A DNA stretch of 5,802 bases, from NCBI GenBank assembly GCA_900772705.1, contig CAAGRQ010000111.1:1-5802 (forward strand), written 5' to 3'. The notes under the pieces were generated by a model, which made no database searches, was not told the DNA's origin, and saw nothing but the letters and a program-made list of their open reading frames with translations. Of this stretch, positions 1 through 5,802 are shown piece by piece (the first letter of the stretch is position 1; each line of letters starts with the position of its first letter). The stretch comes from Clostridia bacterium. GTDB lineage: Bacteria; Bacillota; Clostridia; Oscillospirales; Acutalibacteraceae. The position numbers and the translations under genes were made by a program.

Positions 1-2045
1 GATTGAACAGTATTACTTACGCAGCGTTTGAAGGGTGCAAAAATCTTGTTGCACTCAATATTCCGGATTCCGTCACTTTGCTCGGCGAATACGCTTTTGA
101 GGGTTGTACGGGGTTAAAGTCCGTAACCGTCGGCAAGGGAGTTCAAAACATTCCGCAGTTTTGCTTCAAAAATTGTATAGCATTACAGGATTTGAACCTT
201 TTGGGAACCGTGAGCATATCCTCCGCAGCATTCGTAAATTGCTCAAAACTTGTTACTCTCAATCTTCCCGATACCCTTAAAACCATTAACTCAAACGCAT
301 TTATTAATTGCTATTCGATAGTTAAAATCACTTTCGGAAAAAATCTTCGCCTAATAGATGAATATGCTTTTGCAAATCTTCCGTTTTGTGATGAGATTAA
401 TTTTAATTCAAATGTAAATATAAAAAGCAATGCCTTTTATAATACAGGACTTTCCACTACCGGCATTGCCGTAAACTTCCTTGATAACGCAACCATGGTA
501 TCTCTCGACGGTTTTGCCGATACCAATGTCGCTGTGCTTAAATTATCAAAGAATTTCAGCGGATTTATTGATTACGGCAGAGTTCCAAAACTTAGAGATA
601 TTACAGTAGATGACGGCAATGTAAACGGCTACACTTCTTATCAGCACGCACTTTATAAGGATAAAACCCTTGTGCTTGCACCGCAGAATGTAAAAACTCT
701 GCAAATAAGAAATGATACAGAAAAGATTGCCTCAAACGCTCTCAGATATAACAGCCTGAGTATAGCGGTTCTTCCCGACGGTTTGACGGAAATCGGCGAC
801 GATGCCTTTGCCGACTCCTCAACGCTTAAAGCGGTTAAGTTCCCCAAAACGGTGGAAAAAATCGGCAACCGTGCATTTGCTTCTTGCCCGAAAATTAAGA
901 CAATCAATATCCCCGATTCGCTTGTTTCAATAGGCGAGAGAGCATTTTATAACTGCACATCTCTTGCGGCTGTGGTCTTGCCCGAGGGTTTGAGCGAGAT
1001 TAAAAGCGAGTGCTTTAACGGCTGTAAGAGTATCGTAAGTATGGTTATTCCACGCAGTGTTACCGAAATCGGCGGCGGTGCATTTTCAAATATGACATCG
1101 CTCGAAAAAATATATATTTGGAATTCAAATTCGGGCTACAGAATGCTTTATAATTCAAATAAGGCTGTAATACATACCCTTGCCGGCACACCCGCTTATG
1201 AATTTGCGAGAAATAATAAGTACGACGTAAAAGGCTATACAGATGAGGAAGTTTTTGCCGAGGAGTGCTTTGCCGCCGTTAATTCTCTCGAGGGTTATCT
1301 CGGCTATTGTACGGACGGTCACGGCGATATAGAATGGCTTACCGTTTATGAGGCCGATTGCGAAAATGACGGCTACAGAATCGGCGTTTGCGAATACTGC
1401 TCCACTATTCTTAAAGAAGAGCATATTACCGCAACGGGTCATAAGTATCAACAAATCGGATATATTAAGGAAACCGCTACTCAAAGAGGCATCAGAGTTC
1501 TTAAATGCACCGAGTGCGGCGAAACACGCACAACATACACAAATCCTACTTCGTCAACGCCCGGCACTGTCGGAGTGTATAATGTAAGCGGTATCGTTCA
1601 GGCAGATACAAAACGAAGCGCATATTACGGTGAAAATTTCGGTATTGAAAACGCCAATATCGTTATAGACGGAAATGTAGTCGCAAGAACCGATGAGTAC
1701 GGCAGATTCTCGTTTAATATAAAGTCCGGCTCTTATATGGTTGATATCGTTTACAGTTTCGGCTTTACCCGCACCGTAGGACTTACCGTTTCGGACAGCG
1801 ATGTGCTTATCGGCGAACCGATTAAGATAGTGGCGTGTGATTTTAATAAAGATAAAAAGATTGATTCCGCAGACCAAAATTTGTTTAGAATTATCGTCTC
1901 AAGTAAAAAGGGAGACCCAGCTTATCTAAGTTATGTTGACCTAAATCATGACGGCTATATTAATGCAAAGGATTATTTGATTATTCAAAGCTTTGACGGT
2001 ATTGACGCTTGCTCGTACATTTATCCGGAGCTTAACCTTGCTTAA
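1..2045 (+). CDS. Partial BspA-type leucine-rich repeat surface protein with Cys modules and C-terminal dockerin (5' end missing)
   Basis: This is the C-terminal 680 residues of a large, probably secreted protein. The frame is open to the left edge and the first visible residues already lie inside a repeat, so the TTG at position 3 is unlikely to be the true start. Residues 1-400 hold about 14 LRR_5/BspA-type repeats (consensus I..-AF-.C..L..-.-lP..l). They are interrupted near residues 195-240 by a BspA-type insert containing LYKDKTLVLAP. Residues 448-515 hold two Cys modules: C453-x9-C463-x2-C, then a second with CTECG. Residues about 522-612 look like a carboxypeptidase-regulatory or Cna-B-like beta-sandwich (VSGIVQ, then ANIVIDG and TDEYGRFSF). 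Residues 613-664 form a two-loop dockerin. BspA repeats usually mediate binding to host or polymer surfaces, and dockerins bind cohesins; the actual ligand is unknown. No catalytic domain is visible. Domain calls are confident, the biological role is not. Confidence 0.93.
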   Translation, partial: LNSITYAAFEGCKNLVALNIPDSVTLLGEYAFEGCTGLKSVTVGKGVQNIPQFCFKNCIALQDLNLLGTVSISSAAFVNCSKLVTLNLPDTLKTINSNAFINCYSIVKITFGKNLRLIDEYAFANLPFCDEINFNSNVNIKSNAFYNTGLSTTGIAVNFLDNATMVSLDGFADTNVAVLKLSKNFSGFIDYGRVPKLRDITVDDGNVNGYTSYQHALYKDKTLVLAPQNVKTLQIRNDTEKIASNALRYNSLSIAVLPDGLTEIGDDAFADSSTLKAVKFPKTVEKIGNRAFASCPKIKTINIPDSLVSIGERAFYNCTSLAAVVLPEGLSEIKSECFNGCKSIVSMVIPRSVTEIGGGAFSNMTSLEKIYIWNSNSGYRMLYNSNKAVIHTLAGTPAYEFARNNKYDVKGYTDEEVFAEECFAAVNSLEGYLGYCTDGHGDIEWLTVYEADCENDGYRIGVCEYCSTILKEEHITATGHKYQQIGYIKETATQRGIRVLKCTECGETRTTYTNPTSSTPGTVGVYNVSGIVQADTKRSAYYGENFGIENANIVIDGNVVARTDEYGRFSFNIKSGSYMVDIVYSFGFTRTVGLTVSDSDVLIGEPIKIVACDFNKDKKIDSADQNLFRIIVSSKKGDPAYLSYVDLNHDGYINAKDYLIIQSFDGIDACSYIYPELNLA
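3..1230 (+). repeat. BspA-like (LRR_5) leucine-rich repeat array, about 14 copies
   Basis: Protein-level tandem repeats of about 22-23 residues are seen, for example EIGDDAFADSSTLKAVKFP, KIGNRAFASCPKIKTINIP and SIGERAFYNCTSLAAVVLP. The first eight copies are diverged, and several have lost the GC or NC before the leucine. Copies 9-14 (nt about 725-1110) are closest to consensus. The array closes with a typical cap, AGTPAYEFARNNKYDV, at nt 1182-1229. The array probably continues past the left edge. Confidence 0.9.
1344..1548 (+). repeat. Two Cys modules (C-x9-C-x2-C type) in the dockerin protein
   Basis: Module 1 (nt 1344-1448) reads EADC, x9, CEYC and ends in GHKY. Its usual Gly after CxxC is Ser. 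Module 2 (nt about 1467-1548) reads KETATQRG, then CTECG. Its first cysteine is replaced by alanine at the same spacing, nine residues before the CxxC. The same module occurs in both - strand genes. The conserved Cys and His could bind metal or form disulfides, and the sequence does not decide which. Confidence 0.75.
1566..1838 (+). other. Beta-sandwich domain before the dockerin (CarboxypepD_reg/Cna-B-like)
   Basis: Residues about 522-612 read as alternating short beta strands: YNVSGIVQAD, GIENANIVIDG, VVARTDEYGRFSFNIKSG and SYMVDIVYSF. The order 'V.G.V', 'I..A.V..dG' and 'T.e.GrF.f.i..G.Y' matches prealbumin-like carboxypeptidase-regulatory or Cna-B-like folds. It abuts the dockerin with almost no linker, an arrangement like the X-module-dockerin pairs of cellulosomal proteins. 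That comparison is inference. Confidence 0.65.
1839..2000 (+). other. Two-loop dockerin domain
   Basis: Two calcium loops of the dockerin type are visible. Loop 1 is DFNKDKKIDSAD (residues 613-624), with D1, N3, D5, D9 and D12 in ligand positions but Lys in place of the usual Gly at position 6. Loop 2 is DLNHDGYINAKD (residues 646-657), with D1, N3, D5, G6, N9 and D12 all canonical. Each is followed by a hydrophobic helix (QNLFRII, YLIIQSF). The putative cohesin-recognition pairs at positions 10-11 differ: SA in loop 1 and AK in loop 2. Confidence 0.85.
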
Positions 2046-2066
2046 TATATATGGGTAGTTAAGGCT

Positions 2067-2092
2067 GACCGAGTCGCATAAGCGGCTCGGTC
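2067..2092. terminator. Stem-loop just after the dockerin gene, without a good T-tract
   Basis: An 11-bp stem (2067-2077 with 2082-2092, one G-T wobble) closes a 4-base loop ATAA, 21 bases after the + strand stop codon. It is GC-rich and stable. The bases that follow (AATCTTGTATAT) are not a clear T-run on either strand. It may be a weak terminator or an RNA 3'-end stabiliser for the + strand gene. Confidence 0.5.
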
Positions 2093-2133
2093 AATCTTGT
2101 ATATAAAGTTTGATTTATTCGACTTTTGGACAG

Positions 2134-2177
2134 AAATAAACCTCAGCATCGGTATTTATCGAAGCTGAGGTTTATTT
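2134..2177. terminator. Bidirectional rho-independent terminator between convergent genes
   Basis: A perfect 14-bp inverted repeat, AAATAAACCTCAGC at 2134-2147, pairs with 2164-2177. The 16-base interior can extend pairing further (TCGGT with ATCGA, one wobble) beyond a single A-A mismatch. The outer A/T-rich part of each arm supplies the U-tract in either direction: GAGGTTTATTTTAAT on + and GAGGTTTATTTCTG on -. It lies 12 bases past the stop of the - strand gene and 88 bases past the stop of the + strand gene, so it can end both transcripts. Confidence 0.85.
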
Positions 2178-2189
2178 TAATCTGTGATT

Positions 2190-3332
2190 TTATTTTTTGT
2201 ATGTGTGCAATAATTTTGCGTAATCTTTTGCATTTACGGTTCCGTCATCTACAACATCAAGGTAAGTGTTGTGTCCGTTTACGTAATCCATAAATCTAAG
2301 CGTGAATTCGCTGTCGCCGTTTTTGCACTTTACCGTTGCATTTTCGCCGTCAAAGTCGCTGAGTTCGTATGTGTGACCCGTAGCATATATTTTTTCATAA
2401 TATGTATGACCGCAGCCTATGCAGGTGTAAAGGCTTTGTCCGTCTGTTTCACAACTCGGTTCGGATACAATTTCTTTTTTGTAAATGTGCTCCTTGCAGA
2501 CAAATGAGAAATTAACCTTGTAATTTCCCGTCTCCGACGGATTTTTGTATTTAGCCGAAAGGTAATATCTCTTTCCTGCCGTCAGGTCATAGGTAATGCC
2601 AAAATCAAGACTGTCATCGTCCTTGTCATCATTTGCGGTAATTGCACTGTCTTTCATAATGTCAAAGCTGTCAGAGTAGGTGTAGGTTGCCGCATCGTAA
2701 ATCAAACCGTATGTATCGTCGTTTGAATTTGATGAAAAAGTTACGGTGCAGTTAGTTTTCGGCGCAAAAGACCAAATGTGCTGTTCGTTTGCAGAATTGA
2801 TTTCTGCCGTGCTTTCGCCTGTTGCTATCGGACTGTTAAACATAATGTAATTCGACAAACAATAGTTTTGAGCATAACTTTTAGGAGAACAGTTTGCCAC
2901 AAATCCGTCGGTTAATTTCATTTGGCTGTTGTAGCCGAATGCGTTGTCACCGATTGATGATACGGCGTCGGGAATTGTGATTTCTTTGAGCGTGTCACTT
3001 CCGGCAAATGCCGCCGTTCCTATATTGGTAAGCGTGCTTGGGAGCGTAACGCTTGTAAGCGCAGATTCAAAACAGAATGAAAAGTCTCCGATAGACTTAA
3101 CGCCCTCTTGAATGATGATGCTTTCTGTCTCGTTTTTATATATGCTCCACGGTGCGTCAGTGTAATTCTCCTGCGTGTAATTGTCCGTGTCGGCCTTAAT
3201 CGTTAGCACCTTGCTTTCGCTGTCGTAACTGTAAGCAGAAGCGTTTGCAAAAGCGGTTATGCCTGCGGTAACAGCCGATATTGCAAGTGTGGCACTCAAA
3301 AGGAGGGTTGCGGTTCTTTTCTTAATATTCAT
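2190..3332 (-). CDS. Secreted protein: signal peptide, BspA-type repeats, PPC-like domain, Cys module and single dockerin-like loop
   Basis: This is a complete 380-residue secreted protein. The ATG at 3330-3332 is supported by AAGGAGG eight bases upstream and by an immediate signal peptide: basic NIKKR, hydrophobic residues 8-26, and an AFA site for cleavage after about residue 29. Residues 34-70 match the lead-in common before BspA repeats (YDSESKVLTI, then APWS). Residues 71-140 hold about three LRR_5 repeats. Residues about 172-278 resemble a bacterial pre-peptidase C-terminal (PPC) beta domain (HIWSFAP, then NDDTYG, NDD and LTAGKRYYLSA). One Cys module follows (C294-x9-C304-x2-C307-G, HTY at 320-322). 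The C-terminus (359-376) is one dockerin-like loop. No catalytic residues were recognised. It probably acts in adhesion or scaffolding outside the cell. It is the second gene of an apparent operon, 13 bases after the larger gene. Its precise function is unknown. Confidence 0.93.
   Translation of the reverse strand: MNIKKRTATLLLSATLAISAVTAGITAFANASAYSYDSESKVLTIKADTDNYTQENYTDAPWSIYKNETESIIIQEGVKSIGDFSFCFESALTSVTLPSTLTNIGTAAFAGSDTLKEITIPDAVSSIGDNAFGYNSQMKLTDGFVANCSPKSYAQNYCLSNYIMFNSPIATGESTAEINSANEQHIWSFAPKTNCTVTFSSNSNDDTYGLIYDAATYTYSDSFDIMKDSAITANDDKDDDSLDFGITYDLTAGKRYYLSAKYKNPSETGNYKVNFSFVCKEHIYKKEIVSEPSCETDGQSLYTCIGCGHTYYEKIYATGHTYELSDFDGENATVKCKNGDSEFTLRFMDYVNGHNTYLDVVDDGTVNAKDYAKLLHTYKK
2205..2258 (-). 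other. Single dockerin-like calcium loop (half dockerin)
   Basis: Residues 359-370 read DVVDDGTVNAKD and are followed by the helix YAKLLH, four residues from the C-terminus. D1, D5, G6, N9 and D12 match the dockerin loop, but position 3 is Val rather than Asn or Asp. No convincing second loop precedes it; the segment FTLRFMDYVNGHNTY lacks the ligand pattern. The core NAKDY is identical to loop 2 of the + strand dockerin. Confidence 0.7.
2367..2462 (-). repeat. Single intact Cys module in the 380-residue protein
   Basis: Residues 291-322 read EPSC, x9, CIGCG and end in GHTY, preceded by HIY at 282-284. All consensus positions are kept: three Cys, the Gly after CxxC, and the closing H-x-Y. It links this protein to both neighbours. 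Confidence 0.8.
3246..3332 (-). other. Sec signal peptide of the 380-residue protein
   Basis: Residues 1-29 show a classic tripartite signal: the basic stretch KKR at 4-6, a hydrophobic Ala/Leu/Ile/Val core, and A27-F28-A29 as a -3/-1 cleavage motif. Cleavage after A31 or A33 is also possible. There is no lipobox cysteine, so the protein is exported but not a lipoprotein. Confidence 0.85.
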
Positions 3333-3340
3333 TTTTCAGC

Positions 3341-3347
3341 CCTCCTT
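3341..3347 (-). promoter_or_regulatory. Strong Shine-Dalgarno overlapping the upstream stop codon
   Basis: On the - strand AAGGAGG lies eight bases before the ATG at 3330-3332. Its first two bases are the last two of the upstream gene's TAA stop (3346-3348). Ribosomes ending the large gene therefore stop on top of the next gene's binding site, which favours translational coupling and one shared transcript. Confidence 0.85.
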
Positions 3348-5802
3348 AAATCACTTCATATGTTGCCCTAAGGACAATTTCGTTTTCTTTTACATTAACT
3401 GTTTTCCATTGCTTAAATGTGTAGAACGGCAGTTTTGGAGCACACATTCCTGCAATCTCTTCCTTGCTCGTGTCAAGGCTGTCTGACGAGGTTATGTACT
3501 TTGTGCCGATAACCCTGCCGTCATTGTTAAGCAGAGTAAGTTTGATATTTGTTGACGGCTCAACCTCTTTTTCAGTCAGGTAAGCACAAACCGTAGCGTC
3601 CGAATTTGCAGTTAGTTCACAGGTTGCCTCGCCTTGGCTGACTTTTCTTGTGACGCCGTCCTTTTTAACTGTCCACTTCTGCACATTCAAGTCACCGATG
3701 TCTTCGCTGATGTCGAATTTAACAAGGTCTCCGTAACTTGCACTTTCGGTTCTGCTTTGTGATTCGACGATTTCACCGTTAGTGTTGCATATCATAAGTT
3801 TTACACTTATTGTTCTTATTCTCAACAGTGCGGTTGCTTCAATTATGCTTGCTGTTGCTCTGTCCAGTGCAGATGCGTCTTTGGTGTCTATTGCCGCCTC
3901 ACCGTTTGTCTTTGCATCATTTACGGCATTCAGATAGGCTGTTTTTGACTCCTCGGTGTATGCGTCAAAATTATCAACTATCGTCAGCAGGGAAGCGTTG
4001 TATGCCTCTAAGCAGTCTGCAAATTCGGTGTCCGTCTTTGTCGGCTCTGTAAAGTTTCGTTTCTCCCAATAGCCGCATAGGTTATTGCAGTAGTAGATAT
4101 CGTAGCCTTGCTCGCTCGCTGTCGGCTGAACTGTTCGTGAGTATACAAGTTCGCCGTGATTGTTTTCGTTCTCTGCAATCTCCTCCGTGTAACTGCTGTC
4201 GCCTCTGACGCATACATATTCGCCCACGCCCTTAAAGGTGCAGTCAGGCTCACGGATTACCGAATATTCGTATTCGTGACCGAGAGCGTCAACATAACTG
4301 TTTTCGTCAATTTGTTCGTGTCCGCATACCGTACACTTTTGTGCCGTATATCCTCTTTCGGTGCAAGTCGGAGGAACTACAACATTTTCATATGTATGGT
4401 CTGTAAGTTCCGTGTAATTGTCCTTGTAACTTTCACCGCAATGGATGCAGGTGTGAAGCGTATAGCCTCGCTCCGTGCAGGAGGAGGGGACAACCTCGCT
4501 TTTGTATGTATGCTCCAGCTTGTCTGTTTCGGTTTCGTAAACGGCACCGCATATGTCACAGGTGCTTTGTCTGATGCCCGGCTCACTGCAAGTCGGCTCT
4601 TTGATTACATCACCGAGTGTCAGCTGACAAGCCTCTTCTCTCCTCGTTTCGTTTACGGTTATAACCTCGTTGTCGCCGTATGTGGCTCTGTCGGCTGTAA
4701 CATCGTTCCAAGAATAAATTATGTGCGCTTGTCTTTCCTGAACACCCTTTATTGTAGTGGTGTTTACAATAGCAGAGCTGTCAGCGGTTTGTCCTTCTTC
4801 AACAACCAATGAGCCCATATTTTGTCCACCGGCGCTGATGTATTCCACTATGTAATTGTACTTTAACGAGCCGATTGAGTTTGTAATCTCATTTGCAAGC
4901 ACGGTAACGGATTTTGAATTATAAGTTCCGCTGTAACCGCTTGCCGAAATAACAGATGCCATAGCGCCCTGACCCTGAGTAAGAGCAGAGTAATATACAC
5001 TCCATGTACTGTTTGTGTATCGTGTTGCCTGTGCAGTTGAACTTGAAATAACTCCGTTTTGCTGTCCTGTTTTTTCAGCGTTTGTGAGAGCGTTTCTTAA
5101 TGTGTTGTAGGCAGTATTGTCCTTTGTAATTGATGATACTTGATTGAACTTATCAACTGCATTTTTAATCTGAGTTGCACAGTTAGAAACGCTTGTCGCT
5201 GTGCTTGAAGCATAGTTATATGACGACGGATTTACTGCTGTTGCGGCGTCATATGCACTCATAAGCTGAGACAAACCGCCCTGCTTGTACGCAGCCGGAT
5301 TTTTAACCATAGCTCTGTAAGAAGCTGTGTTGATTTTTTCAAGTAACGGCTTGTAGTTAATGATATAGAATTTTTTTGTGTTTACTCCGTCAATGTACTT
5401 AATCCATTGTACGCTGTTACCGCCGTCGCTTGTACCGATACCGACAGAAAATTTTGTCGGTGTAGCGGTGGTGTAGTATCCTCCGCCACCGAATGCGGCA
5501 TCATAATTTATGTTGAAAAAGTTTGCCATATATCGCATATCGCCTGTGGAAAGAACAATGTTAGTCGCTGTTCCTTCCTCGGTGCTGTTGATTTGATATG
5601 AGCTGTTAATTACGGTGTTGAAATCTCTTGAGCAAACATCGCCCTGATATTGTGAATTTCTGATTCTCAGTCCGCCGTTCTGCTCTCTCAAAGCCATATA
5701 GAACACTCTCGGCTTTTGAGGGCTTGCAAATGTAGAACTGCTTGTTCTGTAAAAACCTACAATAAACGGAATGTTCGGAGCAGAATCCGTGTAGAGGTAT
5801 AC
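3346..5802 (-). CDS. Partial large modular extracellular protein with FIVAR-like modules and a five-copy Cys-module array (5' end missing)
   Basis: The frame is open to the right edge, adding 32 codons before the GTG at 5706 (ending ..SPQKPR), so neither that GTG nor the ATG at 5697 is the likely start. 818 residues are visible. In order: an unrecognised region rich in Gly, Ser, Thr and Tyr (nt 5802-5360); a FIVAR-like helical module (about 5358-5137); a second, less certain one (5124-4852); a possible InlB-repeat-like beta stretch (4860-4651, YIVEYISAGG); five Cys modules (4605-4048); a clear FIVAR-like helical module (4038-3817, from TDTEFADCLEAYN to SIIEATALLR); and two beta domains (3813-3571, 3555-3349), the last ending FKQWKTV..LRATYEVI. 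There is no C-terminal LPXTG motif, membrane segment or dockerin. It is probably exported, with its signal peptide outside the window, and has a structural or adhesive role. It is followed at 13 bases by the 380-residue gene in the same operon. The function is not known. Confidence 0.92.
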   Translation of the reverse strand, partial: VYLYTDSAPNIPFIVGFYRTSSSTFASPQKPRVFYMALREQNGGLRIRNSQYQGDVCSRDFNTVINSSYQINSTEEGTATNIVLSTGDMRYMANFFNINYDAAFGGGGYYTTATPTKFSVGIGTSDGGNSVQWIKYIDGVNTKKFYIINYKPLLEKINTASYRAMVKNPAAYKQGGLSQLMSAYDAATAVNPSSYNYASSTATSVSNCATQIKNAVDKFNQVSSITKDNTAYNTLRNALTNAEKTGQQNGVISSSTAQATRYTNSTWSVYYSALTQGQGAMASVISASGYSGTYNSKSVTVLANEITNSIGSLKYNYIVEYISAGGQNMGSLVVEEGQTADSSAIVNTTTIKGVQERQAHIIYSWNDVTADRATYGDNEVITVNETRREEACQLTLGDVIKEPTCSEPGIRQSTCDICGAVYETETDKLEHTYKSEVVPSSCTERGYTLHTCIHCGESYKDNYTELTDHTYENVVVPPTCTERGYTAQKCTVCGHEQIDENSYVDALGHEYEYSVIREPDCTFKGVGEYVCVRGDSSYTEEIAENENNHGELVYSRTVQPTASEQGYDIYYCNNLCGYWEKRNFTEPTKTDTEFADCLEAYNASLLTIVDNFDAYTEESKTAYLNAVNDAKTNGEAAIDTKDASALDRATASIIEATALLRIRTISVKLMICNTNGEIVESQSRTESASYGDLVKFDISEDIGDLNVQKWTVKKDGVTRKVSQGEATCELTANSDATVCAYLTEKEVEPSTNIKLTLLNNDGRVIGTKYITSSDSLDTSKEEIAGMCAPKLPFYTFKQWKTVNVKENEIVLRATYEVI
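3817..4038 (-). other. FIVAR-like helical module after the Cys array
   Basis: The segment reads TDTEFADCLEAYNASLL, YTEESKTAYLNAVNDAKT and ASALDRATASIIEATALLR. It is strongly helical, with the heptad-like A/L spacing and the 'yT.es...y..av..Ak' core typical of FIVAR. It separates the Cys array from the two C-terminal beta domains. Confidence 0.65.
4048..4605 (-). repeat. Array of five Cys modules, the last two degenerate
   Basis: Copies 1-3 (4605-4504, 4497-4390, 4383-4270) are intact: P-[TS]-C, x9, C-x2-C-G, about 10-15 variable residues, then H-[TE]-Y. Examples are PPTCTERGYTAQKCTVCG and PSSCTERGYTLHTCIHCG. Copy 4 (4260-4156) has CVRGD, losing the second Cys of the CxxC. Copy 5 (4137-4048) has PTASEQGY, losing the first Cys, and CNNLCG with one extra residue between the Cys pair. 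Unit length is about 32-38 residues. Confidence 0.85.
5137..5358 (-). other. FIVAR-like helical module
   Basis: The segment starts YKPLLEKINTASY, continues through LSQLMSAYDAATAVNP and ends TQIKNAVDKF. This matches the FIVAR pattern of three helices (L..I..A, then L..A...A..V, then A...L..AI..L). FIVAR modules are common spacers in large Gram-positive surface proteins. A probable second copy follows at 5124-4852 (NTLRNALTNAEKTG) but is more diverged. Confidence 0.6.

Noticed and set aside
3..5. TTG as the start codon of the + strand gene
   Set aside because: It falls inside a leucine-rich repeat, where Leu fits the repeat pattern. No signal peptide follows, and the frame is open to the edge. 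A stop in the codon just outside the window cannot be excluded but is unlikely.
653..1877. Antisense open frames of 84-109 codons within the + strand LRR/dockerin gene
   Set aside because: They have no ribosome binding sites or recognisable domains, and they sit opposite clear LRR, Cys-module and dockerin sequence.
2105..2126. Small AAAGT/ACTTT inverted repeat between the two hairpins
   Set aside because: The stem is only 5 bp, A/T-rich, with a 12-base loop. It is expected by chance in such sequence.
4048..4605. Possible CRISPR or DNA-level tandem repeat
   Set aside because: The repetition is at protein level with divergent DNA and no uniform direct repeats or spacers; it encodes Cys modules in one open frame.
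4156..4812. 218-codon open frame on the + strand opposite the Cys-module array
   Set aside because: It starts at a GTG with no ribosome binding site, lies wholly antisense to a convincingly modular protein, and its translation shows no domain pattern. It is a by-product of the codon use of the repeats.
5695..5706. GTG at 5706 or ATG at 5697 as the start of the large - strand gene
   Set aside because: The frame stays open for 32 more codons to the edge, no signal peptide follows either codon, and no AGGAGG lies just upstream.

Overview
The window looks like chromosome from an anaerobic gut Firmicute, most likely a Clostridia member near Oscillospiraceae/Ruminococcus. This is inferred from domain content: BspA-type leucine-rich repeats, dockerin calcium loops, FIVAR-like helical modules and Cys-rich 'PTC..GY..C..CG' modules. 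A strong AAGGAGG ribosome binding site and moderately AT-rich DNA agree with that. No marker gene fixes the taxon.

Layout: three large genes for secreted or surface proteins fill almost the whole window. On the + strand, a gene entering from the left edge (1-2045) encodes about 14 BspA-type leucine-rich repeats, two Cys modules, a small beta-sandwich domain and a full two-loop dockerin. A 144-bp convergent gap (2046-2189) holds two hairpins, the second a near-perfect bidirectional terminator. On the - strand, read right to left, a very large gene enters from the right edge (5802-3346): an unrecognised N-terminal region, FIVAR-like helical modules, a five-copy Cys-module array, a third FIVAR-like module and two beta domains. 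Thirteen bases later comes a complete 380-residue gene (3332-2190) with a signal peptide, a short BspA-type repeat block, a PPC-like beta domain, one Cys module and a single dockerin-like loop. These two - strand genes look like one operon.

The genes are linked by shared modules rather than by a visible pathway. All three carry the same Cys module with fixed C-x9-C-x2-C spacing. Two carry dockerin-type loops with the same N-A-K-D-Y core, which suggests docking onto a cohesin-bearing scaffold encoded elsewhere. No enzyme, transporter, regulator, RNA gene, mobile element or CRISPR array is visible. Both edge genes are incomplete, so their N-termini, signal peptides and promoters lie outside the window.
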